A DNA stretch of 8,310 bases, taken from the NCBI GenBank assembly GCA_002389295.1, contig DGOE01000026.1:4744-13053 (forward strand), given 5' to 3'. Below, one piece after another: positions 1 through 6,423 of this stretch. The notes under the pieces are model-generated. The model saw nothing but the letters and a program-made list of their open reading frames with translations. It did no database searches and was not told the DNA's origin. Within the stretch, counting starts at the first letter, position 1, and each line of letters starts with the position of its first letter. A program made the position numbers and the translations under genes. The DNA comes from Flavobacteriales bacterium UBA4474. Lineage in GTDB: Bacteria > Bacteroidota > Bacteroidia > Flavobacteriales_D > Sanyastnellaceae.

Positions 1-1032
1 TACGACCGGGCGGCAGCCGTCAGTCCAGCCAATTACAGCTTCTACATGGGCGCCTCCAACGGCAACCTGGACCATGTGCTGAAAACCGACCCCCGCCGCG
101 TCTGTGGTGTGAAGGTGTTCATGGGCAGTTCCACAGGCGACATGCTTGTGGACGACGCCAAGGTGCTGGAAGGCATCTTCTCGGAGTGCCCCATGCTGAT
201 CGCGACGCACTGCGAGGACGAAGCGACGATCCGTGCCAATGCCGCTGCGGCCCGCGCGCAATTCGGTGAAAACGTGCCCATCGGTGAACACCCCTTGATC
301 CGCAGTGCCGAGGCCTGCTACCGCAGTTCCTCCCGCGCTGTCGAACTCGCTGCCCGGACGGGCGCCCGCCTGCACGTGCTGCATATTTCTACCGCCCGGG
401 AACTTGCGCTGTTTGATGGCTCCAAAGCACTTTCAGAAAAACGGATCACGGCAGAAGCATGCACCCACCACCTGTGGTTCACCGACGCCGACTATGCCAC
501 ACGCGGCACGCGCATCAAGTGGAACCCCGCCGTCAAGACGGCCGAAGACCGCGCCGCCATCCGCGCCGCACTCAAGCCCGGCGGCGCCATTGATGTCCTC
601 GCCACCGACCACGCGCCCCACACCATTGCCGAAAAAGCCAACCATTACTGGTCCGCCCCCTCTGGAGGTCCCTTGGTGCAGCATGCCTTGGTCGCGTTGT
701 ATGAAGGCGTCGCCCAAGGTTGGCTCGACCTGACCGACATCCCGCGGCTCGCCTCGCACCGTGTGGCGGAGCTGTTCAATATCGAAGACCGCGGCTACCT
801 GCGCCCCGGATACTTCGCAGATTTCGTCCTGGTCGACCCCAACGCCGGTTGGACAGTGACAGAAGACAGCATTCTCAGCAAATGCGGTTGGTCGCCTTTC
901 ACGGGGGACCGTTTTTCCGCCCAGGTCGTCGGCACCTGGGTCAATGGCACCGAAGTCTGGGATGGAAAACAAGTGCTGGAACCCACGCCAGGCACTCCGC
1001 ATGCCGGGCGCCGCATGACCTTCAACCGATGA
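1..1032 (+). CDS. pyrC: Dihydroorotase (5'-truncated by window edge)
   Basis: Dihydroorotase interconverts N-carbamoyl-aspartate and dihydroorotate, the third step of de novo pyrimidine synthesis, in the cytoplasm. The frame is open from base 1, so the gene starts upstream; 343 codons are visible and about 100 N-terminal residues, including the first HxH metal motif, are missing. Visible amidohydrolase landmarks (fragment numbering) are GVKVFMG with Lys38, which aligns with the carboxylated bridging lysine of the hydantoinase/dihydroorotase superfamily; THCEDE with metal-ligand His70; LHVLHIST with His128; and ATDHAPH with catalytic Asp203. The tail YFADFVLVDPN is the usual C-terminal beta-sandwich return of cyclic amidohydrolases. 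The stop TGA overlaps the ATG of the lipoprotein gene behind it. The Lys38 form suggests a binuclear metal site. Allantoinase or another cyclic amidohydrolase is the main alternative, but the Bacteroidota-style neighbour favours dihydroorotase. Confidence 0.93.
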   Translation, partial: YDRAAAVSPANYSFYMGASNGNLDHVLKTDPRRVCGVKVFMGSSTGDMLVDDAKVLEGIFSECPMLIATHCEDEATIRANAAAARAQFGENVPIGEHPLIRSAEACYRSSSRAVELAARTGARLHVLHISTARELALFDGSKALSEKRITAEACTHHLWFTDADYATRGTRIKWNPAVKTAEDRAAIRAALKPGGAIDVLATDHAPHTIAEKANHYWSAPSGGPLVQHALVALYEGVAQGWLDLTDIPRLASHRVAELFNIEDRGYLRPGYFADFVLVDPNAGWTVTEDSILSKCGWSPFTGDRFSAQVVGTWVNGTEVWDGKQVLEPTPGTPHAGRRMTFNR

Positions 1033-1397
1033 AAACGGCCGGACGCAATTTTTGGGCGGTGGTGCTCCTGATGGCACTGGTCGGGTGCGATCCGAGGGTC
1101 AAAAACGACATCCCCCCGCCCCCAGAAGGCATGCTGGACAAAGAGACCTTTGTCACGTTGCATGCCGAGCTGCAATTGCTCGAAGCCGCCTACAGACAGC
1201 GCATGCTCAATGGTGGGGACCGGGATGCCGTCAGGGCTGCCCACCGTGTGCAGATACTGGACGCTGCCGGCGTCAGCGATTCTGCATTTACAGCGACCTA
1301 CAACTGGTGGTACAGCCAGCCCGAAGCCCTGCCGGGTGTCTTGGAGCAGGTCATGCTCAAGCTTGACTCGATTGAGCGAAACAGCCAGTGGAACTGA
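1029..1397 (+). CDS. Small DUF4296-like lipoprotein, function unknown
   Basis: This 122-residue protein begins MKTAGRNF, followed by a hydrophobic stretch and a lipobox LVGC with Cys20, so it is predicted to be a lipoprotein exported by Sec and cleaved by signal peptidase II. After a proline-rich linker (DIPPPPEGM) come two mostly helical segments: one around residues 42-70 (LHAELQLLEAAYRQ) and a C-terminal one (VLEQVMLKLDSIERN) preceded by a YNWWYSQPE motif. This resembles the DUF4296 family, small Bacteroidota lipoproteins often encoded directly after dihydroorotase. I chose the ATG at 1029 because it gives a good signal peptide and overlaps the pyrC stop by 4 nt (ATGA); the longer open frame upstream runs inside pyrC and is a shadow. 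No enzymatic motif is visible and I cannot assign a function. It ends 5 bp before the stop of the convergent epimerase gene. Confidence 0.85.
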   Translation: MKTAGRNFWAVVLLMALVGCDPRVKNDIPPPPEGMLDKETFVTLHAELQLLEAAYRQRMLNGGDRDAVRAAHRVQILDAAGVSDSAFTATYNWWYSQPEALPGVLEQVMLKLDSIERNSQWN

Positions 1398-1402
1398 GGC
1401 CG

Positions 1403-2458
1403 TTATAGCCCCTGGCGCGTAGACGCCCGCACCACCTCCTCGATGGGAGTAAACCTGAATTCCGGCAGCACCCGCTGCAACTTGGACGTGTCGTAGCGGT
1501 GGTGGGTGCGTGTATTCCGCGCCATTTCCCGCGTCAGCATGGCGGGCTTCCCCGTCAGGGCGCCCCAAGCAGTGGCTGCACGCCAACCCAAGCCCAACAT
1601 CCAACCCGCAAGTGGGCGATCGGGCGCGCGCACGCCCAAACCATCGGCCACCCACCGCATCAAATCGCGGTAGGTCACATCCTGTCCTGACACCACGAAC
1701 CGCTCGCCCAACACCCCTTCTGCACCTGCGTCGGCCCGCGCATCCAATGCGCCCACGACTTCCAAAAGGTCCCCGGCGCCCACAAAACCATTGCCCCCGG
1801 CTGGGTGGTAGCGGCGGCCCTTGGCCACACTGCGGTACACCATACCGGAGCTTTCATCATAACGCGCATCGCCGAGAATAATGGTGGGGTTGACCACAAA
1901 CACCTCCAACCCCTCGACCTCACCGCGCCAAGCTTCGAGCTCGCCCGCGTGCTTGCTCCTCCCGTAAGGCGACGCATCGACACCCTCTGCCCAATCGGAC
2001 AGCTCGTGGACCGGTACGCCCGACGTAGAACGCCCCAAAGCGGCCACCGATGAAACGTGTACCAACCGCTGCACACCGGCACCCAGCGCCGCATTGACCA
2101 CGTGGGCCGTCCCAGCAGCGTTCACGGCCTTTAAGCGGGCCTCATCGCCCGACTGAAAACTGACCCTGCCCGCAGCGTGAAACACGCGCGCACACCCTTG
2201 CATGGCCTCCTCCAGGCCCACCACATCCGAGAGGTCGGCCTCTCGCCATTCCAACGCAGACCAGGCCGCCTCGAAGTCAGCGCCCAAACGCTCACGCAAA
2301 AACACCTCTACCCGCGCCACGTTGCTGCGCCCGCGGCGCAGGGCCACTGTGGGCCAACCCCGCTCCATGCGCCAAGCCAGCCGGTACATGCCGACCAGTC
2401 CCGTTGCGCCTGTGACCAACTCCTTGGAAGGGCCATGCCCCCATTGTACTTCCGACAT
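1403..2458 (-). CDS. NAD-dependent epimerase/dehydratase family protein (extended SDR)
   Basis: This 351-residue protein is an extended short-chain dehydrogenase/reductase. The N-terminal Rossmann motif TGATGLVG (Gly17, Gly20, Gly23) binds NAD(P). The VFHAAG segment (residues 92-97), the VSSVAALG strand with Ser136/Ser137, and the YGRSK motif with catalytic Tyr165 and Lys169 follow in the expected order, then NPTIILG (about residues 190-196), typical of the family. The substrate cannot be read from sequence: sugar-nucleotide epimerases, dihydroflavonol/cinnamoyl-type reductases and sterol-dehydrogenase-like members share these motifs. Flavobacteria often carry such a gene near dihydroorotase and a DUF4296 lipoprotein, which agrees with the order here. 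I chose the ATG at 2458; an in-frame ATG at 2509 would add 17 Gly/Ser-rich residues and overlap the start of divergent uvrC. No Shine-Dalgarno is visible. The gene is convergent with the DUF4296 gene and divergent from uvrC. Confidence 0.9.
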   Translation of the reverse strand: MSEVQWGHGPSKELVTGATGLVGMYRLAWRMERGWPTVALRRGRSNVARVEVFLRERLGADFEAAWSALEWREADLSDVVGLEEAMQGCARVFHAAGRVSFQSGDEARLKAVNAAGTAHVVNAALGAGVQRLVHVSSVAALGRSTSGVPVHELSDWAEGVDASPYGRSKHAGELEAWRGEVEGLEVFVVNPTIILGDARYDESSGMVYRSVAKGRRYHPAGGNGFVGAGDLLEVVGALDARADAGAEGVLGERFVVSGQDVTYRDLMRWVADGLGVRAPDRPLAGWMLGLGWRAATAWGALTGKPAMLTREMARNTRTHHRYDTSKLQRVLPEFRFTPIEEVVRASTRQGL

Positions 2459-2464
2459 CGCTGC

Positions 2465-2472
2465 CGAAGGTA
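2465..2472 (-). promoter_or_regulatory. Possible -7 box for the epimerase gene
   Basis: On the minus strand this reads TACCTTCG, one mismatch from the Bacteroidota -7 consensus TAnnTTTG. It ends 6 nt before the chosen ATG at 2458, so any transcript would have a leader of only a few bases. I see no convincing -33 TTTG at proper spacing, so this is weak. The whole 38-bp gap between the two divergent starts shows no clear plus-strand promoter for uvrC. Confidence 0.25.
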
Positions 2473-2496
2473 ACTTGCCGGGACCCGCCCCGCCCG

Positions 2497-4302
2497 ATGA
2501 AAGCCTCACCCCACATACGCCGGATCCTGCAGCGCCTGCCGGACAGTCCAGGGGTCTACCAGCACTATGACGCGGAGGGCAACCTGCTGTACATCGGAAA
2601 AGCCAAAAGCCTCAAGAAGCGGGTAGCGAGCTATTTCAACAAGCAGACCTACGAGAACGGCAAAACCCGCCTGCTCGTCAAGAAAATTGCGGACATCCGG
2701 TTCATTGTCGTCGAGACCGAAGTCGATGCCCTGCTCCTCGAAAACAACCTCATCAAGGAGCACCAGCCGCGCTACAACATCGAACTCAAAGACGACAAGA
2801 CCTACCCGTCCATCGTGATCCGAAAGGAACGCTTCCCTCGCGTGCACGCCACGCGGAACGTGGTCAAAAACGGGTCCGAGTACTTCGGCCCTTACGCCTC
2901 GGTCAAAACGATGAACGCCGTCCTCGACATCGTCCGCAAGCTGCACCCCATCCGCAACTGCAGCTATGACCTGAGCCAAAAAAACATCGACGCGGGCAAA
3001 TTCAGGGCCTGCCTTGAACACGACCTCGGCAATTGCAAGGCCCCTTGTGTCGGCAAGCAATCGCTCGAGGATTACGATGCGGGGGTAGAGGCCATCCGCG
3101 GCATCCTGAAAGGCAACATCAAAGACCTGGTCAAGACCTACGACTCGGCCATGCGCGAGGCCGCAGAGGGCTTTGCCTTCGAAGCGGCAGAGGAATTCAA
3201 ACGCCGCAAGGCTGCGCTTCAAAAATTCCAAGCCAAAAGCACCGTGGTCAACCCGAGCATCCACGATGTCGAGGTCTATTCCGTGATAAGCGACCCTGCT
3301 GCGGGCTATGTCAATTTCATGAAAGTCATGGACGGCGGCATTGTCCACGGCCAGACCCTGGAGCTCCGCAAGCGGCTGGAAGAAAGCGACCGTGAACTCC
3401 TGGAGTACGGCATCCTGGAAATGCGGCGACGCTTTGACATCCACAGCACGGAGATCTACACCAACATCCCCGTGCGGCCCTTTATCCCCGAGGTCAAATG
3501 GCACGTGCCGCAGCGCGGGGACAAGAAAAGGCTCATCGAACTCTCCGAGCGCAATGCCAAGTACACCATGCTCGACAAGCGCAAGCAACAAGAGCAGGTG
3601 GACCCCGAGGCGGCCCAACAGCGCATCATGGAGACCCTGCAAAAGGACCTCCACCTCAAAGAGCTCCCTGTGCACATTGAGTGCTTTGACAACTCCAACA
3701 TCCAAGGGACCAACCCGGCATCGGCCTGCGTGGTCTTCAAACGCGCCAAACCCGCCAAAAAAGACTACCGGAAGTTCAACATCAAGACCGTCGAGGGGCC
3801 CGACGACTTTGCCTCCATGGCAGAAGTGGTACACCGCCGGTACAAGCGCCTCAGCGAAGCAGGAGAAACCCTGCCGCAGCTGATCATCGTGGACGGTGGC
3901 AAGGGGCAGCTTTCCAGTGCCGTCGGCGCATTGGAGAACCTGGGGCTCATGGGAAAGGTGGCCATCATCGGCATCGCCAAACGGCTTGAAGAACTGTATT
4001 TCCCCGGCGACAGCATTCCCCTGCACCTCGACAAGCGCTCCGAATCACTCAAGCTCATCCAAAGGATGCGGGACGAAGCCCACCGCTTCTCCCTGGCCCA
4101 TCACCGAAAACGCCGCAGCGCTGACGCCTTGCACAGCGCCCTCGACGACATCCCGGGCATCGGTCCGGCCACCCGACACAAGCTCATGGCCGCTTTTGGC
4201 ACCGTCGAGGCCATCAAATCAGCCAACGAGGCGGCACTGCTCAAGGTTGTTTCACTCAAAGTGGCCCAAGCCATCCGAATGTGGGCCGCCGAAGACACCT
4301 GA
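2497..4302 (+). CDS. uvrC: UvrABC system protein C (excinuclease subunit)
   Basis: UvrC makes both incisions around a DNA lesion after UvrA/UvrB loading in nucleotide excision repair. At 601 residues it is full length (E. coli UvrC is about 610). Domains in order: a GIY-YIG nuclease (GVY at 19-21, YIG at 32-34, Arg42, Glu82, Asn94) for the 3' incision; a cysteine cluster Cys155/Cys172/Cys180/Cys184 matching the spacing pattern of the reported [4Fe-4S] site of E. coli UvrC; a UVR helical hairpin near 205-242 that contacts UvrB; the RNase H-like nuclease domain with Asp398 (ECFDNSN), Asp466 (IVDGGKGQ) and probably His529 (EAHRFSL) for the 5' incision; and a helix-hairpin-helix tail (IPGIGPATR near 552-560). 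In the second hairpin, a Ser stands where I would expect Gly (KVVSLKVAQAI). The ATG at 2497 gives the usual N-terminus; no Shine-Dalgarno is visible. It converges on the peroxidase gene with a 12-bp gap. Confidence 0.98.
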   Translation: MKASPHIRRILQRLPDSPGVYQHYDAEGNLLYIGKAKSLKKRVASYFNKQTYENGKTRLLVKKIADIRFIVVETEVDALLLENNLIKEHQPRYNIELKDDKTYPSIVIRKERFPRVHATRNVVKNGSEYFGPYASVKTMNAVLDIVRKLHPIRNCSYDLSQKNIDAGKFRACLEHDLGNCKAPCVGKQSLEDYDAGVEAIRGILKGNIKDLVKTYDSAMREAAEGFAFEAAEEFKRRKAALQKFQAKSTVVNPSIHDVEVYSVISDPAAGYVNFMKVMDGGIVHGQTLELRKRLEESDRELLEYGILEMRRRFDIHSTEIYTNIPVRPFIPEVKWHVPQRGDKKRLIELSERNAKYTMLDKRKQQEQVDPEAAQQRIMETLQKDLHLKELPVHIECFDNSNIQGTNPASACVVFKRAKPAKKDYRKFNIKTVEGPDDFASMAEVVHRRYKRLSEAGETLPQLIIVDGGKGQLSSAVGALENLGLMGKVAIIGIAKRLEELYFPGDSIPLHLDKRSESLKLIQRMRDEAHRFSLAHHRKRRSADALHSALDDIPGIGPATRHKLMAAFGTVEAIKSANEAALLKVVSLKVAQAIRMWAAEDT

Positions 4303-4314
4303 ACACCCCCTCGG

Positions 4315-5424
4315 TCAGTGCGGGCTGGAGAACGCCGGGTTCTCCAAGAACGCCGTGTCCGTCAGGGTGTGCAGGAAGGCCTTGAGGTCCGCGCGGTCTT
4401 GCGCCGTCAACCCCAACCCGTAGTCGACGTTGTACTGCATCATGGGGTCGAGCGTGCTGCTCGATAGCACGCCGTGATCATAGTGGTCCAACACCTCATC
4501 GATGTCGGCAAACCTACCGTCGTGCATGTAGGGCGCCGAGACCATGACATTGCGCAAAGAAGGCGTCTTGAACTTGCCCCTGTCCGCGTCCTCTCCCGTC
4601 ACCCCGAGGTATCCAAGGTCTTGCATGTCCGCATCGGCATCCAACCCGTTGTTTCCAAACTGGTGACTCGAAAAGTCCAGCCCACTGTGACAATGCGCGC
4701 AGTCAGCACCACTGACCTCCTGGTTGAAGGGGTCGAATTCATCAAAAAAGAGCTGGCGGCCCCGCTCTTCGCTTTCGGTCAAGGTCAGTTCACCCAACAA
4801 CCATTGGTCGTACCTGCTCTGGTTGGACACCATGGTAAACAAGAACTGCTCCAGCGCCTTGGCCATCCCGTCCGACGAGATGACTTCGGAATCAAACGCG
4901 CGCTTGAATTGATCGCTGTACTCCTGCATGGCTCCCAACTTCACCACCACGTTCTCTAAGCTCTCGTCCATTTCCAGCGCATCCTCAATCGGCTGAAGGA
5001 CCTGCGCCCTCAATGAGGCCGCACGGCCGTCCCAAAAGAAACCGTGACCATGGGACCCTTCGTGGTGCACATGCCAAGCCAAATTGGACAAAACCATGCT
5101 GTGGCGGGAACCCTCCTGCCCTGCAATGCCCACGCTGAATACCGCAGCATCAGAGAAGTTGTACGATTGCATGTGACAGTCTGCACAGGCCTGTGTATTG
5201 TCTCCAGACAAGGCCTTCTCATGGAACAACATCCTGCCCAAATGCACCCCCGCTTCTGTCATGGGGTTGTCTTCAGGCAATGCCGGAGGAGGAAAATGAC
5301 CCGCCTCGAGGGCATAGGGCGTGGGGTCGTAGTTCACCGGTGTTGCCGGTGTTTGCACTGGGTCAGGGTTGCAGCCTACCAACGTGGCCAATCCGCAAAC
5401 ACCCAACAAAAGGCGGCTTCTCAT
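4315..5424 (-). CDS. Di-heme cytochrome c peroxidase lipoprotein, MauG/MbnH-like
   Basis: A 369-residue exported di-heme protein of the bacterial cytochrome c peroxidase/MauG family. It has a lipobox LVGC (Cys18), two c-type heme sites CADCH (Cys80, Cys83, His84) and CAHCH (Cys242, Cys245, His246), the FFWDGRA segment with Trp131 typical of the inter-heme region, and the TPSLRNV...APYMHDGRF block (residues 287-304), where the second axial ligand of one heme usually lies (candidates Tyr299/Met300). The ATG at 5424 overlaps the stop of the upstream MbnP-like gene by 4 nt (ATGA), so I prefer it to the ATG 12 nt upstream. The pairing suggests the MbnH role, oxidising a tryptophan of MbnP to kynurenine; plain H2O2 reduction is the alternative. 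Sequence alone does not settle which. As a lipoprotein it should sit in the periplasm or be anchored in a membrane. There is no clear surface-export signal after Cys18 (NPDPVQ). Confidence 0.93.
   Translation of the reverse strand: MRSRLLLGVCGLATLVGCNPDPVQTPATPVNYDPTPYALEAGHFPPPALPEDNPMTEAGVHLGRMLFHEKALSGDNTQACADCHMQSYNFSDAAVFSVGIAGQEGSRHSMVLSNLAWHVHHEGSHGHGFFWDGRAASLRAQVLQPIEDALEMDESLENVVVKLGAMQEYSDQFKRAFDSEVISSDGMAKALEQFLFTMVSNQSRYDQWLLGELTLTESEERGRQLFFDEFDPFNQEVSGADCAHCHSGLDFSSHQFGNNGLDADADMQDLGYLGVTGEDADRGKFKTPSLRNVMVSAPYMHDGRFADIDEVLDHYDHGVLSSSTLDPMMQYNVDYGLGLTAQDRADLKAFLHTLTDTAFLENPAFSSPH
4326..4346. repeat. Perfect 8-bp inverted repeat, possible hairpin at the uvrC/peroxidase convergence
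   Basis: TGGAGAAC and GTTCTCCA pair perfectly around the 5-nt loop GCCGG. It lies 24 nt beyond the uvrC stop and inside the last codons of the convergent peroxidase gene (coding for FLENPAF). No T-run follows on either strand, so a classical intrinsic terminator is doubtful; it could still slow polymerase or protect a 3' end. AGAACGCCG occurs twice (4329-4337 and 4348-4356), the second copy just past the stem. Confidence 0.35.
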
Positions 5425-6380
5425 CGCTGAAACCAACGGTGGGTGGTGCGCTGTGCACCGGACACAATTGAAATCAAAAAGGCACCCTGACGCACGTCCC
5501 GCAGGCTATGCCGACGGGTGCCCGCGGAGAGGACCACAGTTTGAAGTGGCCGGCCAAGCGCATCGAGCAGCGTGACCTCGGCCTCTGCAGTCAAGGCCTG
5601 ATAAAACTGAATATCTGCACCGCCATCGCGCGGCGTCAAATCAAATCCAAATGCAGCCGTTACGGGCTCCACTGAAGCCGCACCAGGCATCCTAAAAACG
5701 TGCGCTGCCAAGTTGTTGCACGCCACAATCGCTTCGCCGTCTTCACCGTGATTGATGAGTCCTGACTCCACCGATAGCTGGTTGTAAAAGCCCAACACAT
5801 CAGCTTCGACATCGAGCAGCAGCACACCGTCCTCAACCGAGGCCATCACCTGCATTTCACCGGGAAAGTGATTGTCGTCTCCCAAAGCGTGAATCTCATG
5901 CGCCACCAAGCCATTCATCCCGGCTCCACCTTCCAAGGCGATGAACCTGTAACCCGCTGACCAACCCCAATGCATGCTGGGCACCTGCGGCGCCAAAGGG
6001 TGACCCGCAGGCCATGACACAGGGTCTGCATGGTTGTTATCGGGGTCGACCCCTACATAAAACTTCAGCGCTTCCACATTGTCTACTCCGGAAACTTGAC
6101 CCAGCATGTGGGCCTCATCGACGAAGGCATCGGCCAGTACATAAGCGCCTTCAATATCGGTTTCTTGGCCACCGTCGTGGACGATGGTAAACATGCTGAG
6201 GTAGTACTCCAAACGGTCGATTTCAACCTCCTCGCCAGCTGGCGTCATCAGGCTACCGTCAGCCTCAACTTCTGCTTGACCCGCTTTGTGATCAATGCGC
6301 AGTGCAACTTCCGTTTGTGCAAACGCCTGATTAATCAAGCAAAAACTGAAACACAGAACGGCAGCATAGGATACTCTCAT
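5421..6380 (-). CDS. MbnP-like secreted protein with T9SS C-terminal sorting domain
   Basis: This 319-residue protein starts with a Sec signal peptide likely cleaved after AFA (residue 21). Residues about 22-235 resemble the MbnP family: an N-terminal VALRIDH strand, RLEYYLSMF (57-64), FYVGVDPD (107-114), HPLAP (127-131), the hallmark SMHWGWSAGYRF (135-146) and LEGGAG. In methanotroph MbnP/CorA/MopE proteins a tryptophan becomes kynurenine and helps bind copper; Trp138 and Trp140 with His137 are the candidates here. The last roughly 80 residues switch to a beta-rich tail with LLDALGRPLQ (271-280), RQGAFLISI (297-305) and a basic end THRWFQR, closely resembling type A sorting domains of T9SS cargo. 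The protein is therefore probably exported to the cell surface or released. It is the first gene of a two-gene unit with the di-heme peroxidase. The function is probably metal (copper) handling; that part is inference. Confidence 0.88.
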   Translation of the reverse strand: MRVSYAAVLCFSFCLINQAFAQTEVALRIDHKAGQAEVEADGSLMTPAGEEVEIDRLEYYLSMFTIVHDGGQETDIEGAYVLADAFVDEAHMLGQVSGVDNVEALKFYVGVDPDNNHADPVSWPAGHPLAPQVPSMHWGWSAGYRFIALEGGAGMNGLVAHEIHALGDDNHFPGEMQVMASVEDGVLLLDVEADVLGFYNQLSVESGLINHGEDGEAIVACNNLAAHVFRMPGAASVEPVTAAFGFDLTPRDGGADIQFYQALTAEAEVTLLDALGRPLQTVVLSAGTRRHSLRDVRQGAFLISIVSGAQRTTHRWFQR

Positions 6381-6385
6381 GATAC

Positions 6386-6419
6386 TTTAAAGATAAGCAA
6401 TTCCTGACGAGTAGCTTTG
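6386..6419 (+). promoter_or_regulatory. Predicted thiL promoter (TTTA / TAGCTTTG)
   Basis: TAGCTTTG at 6412-6419 matches the Bacteroidota -7 consensus TAnnTTTG exactly. A TTTA at 6386-6389 is a near match to the -33 TTTG, with 22 bp between them. The -7 box ends only 4 nt before the thiL ATG at 6424, so initiation at normal distance would fall at or next to the A of the ATG, giving a leaderless mRNA. The -33 candidate overlaps the -7 candidate of the divergent MbnP-like gene. Confidence 0.5.
6388..6395 (-). promoter_or_regulatory. Possible -7 box for the MbnP-like gene
   Basis: The minus strand reads TATCTTTA, one mismatch (final base) from TAnnTTTG, and ends 7 nt before the ATG at 6380. It lies partly within the 8-bp palindrome CTTTAAAG (6385-6392). 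No good -33 TTTG is seen; the nearest TTG is too far upstream (about 26 bp). The position would give a leader of about 4-5 nt. Confidence 0.3.
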
Positions 6420-6423
6420 CCCA

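Noticed and set aside
1398..1402. Terminator between the convergent DUF4296 and epimerase genes
   Set aside because: The gap is 5 bp; the only nearby symmetry is a 3-bp GGC/GCC stem.
795..1655. A 286-codon minus-strand frame crossing pyrC, the lipoprotein and the epimerase end
   Set aside because: It spans three real genes on both strands and its composition (Arg, Gly, Pro, Ala rich) is typical of a spurious frame.
2459..2509. N-terminal extension of the epimerase from an ATG at 2509
   Set aside because: It adds a low-complexity Gly/Ser stretch before the Rossmann strand, overlaps the uvrC start, and is not needed for the fold.
2506..4026. A 506-codon open frame antisense to uvrC
   Set aside because: It mirrors the codon structure of a clear uvrC gene in GC-rich DNA, has no recognisable domain, and would overlap uvrC almost completely.
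6381..6423. TPP riboswitch upstream of thiL
   Set aside because: The gap to the divergent gene is 43 bp, shorter than a TPP aptamer, and no thi-box conserved core is visible.
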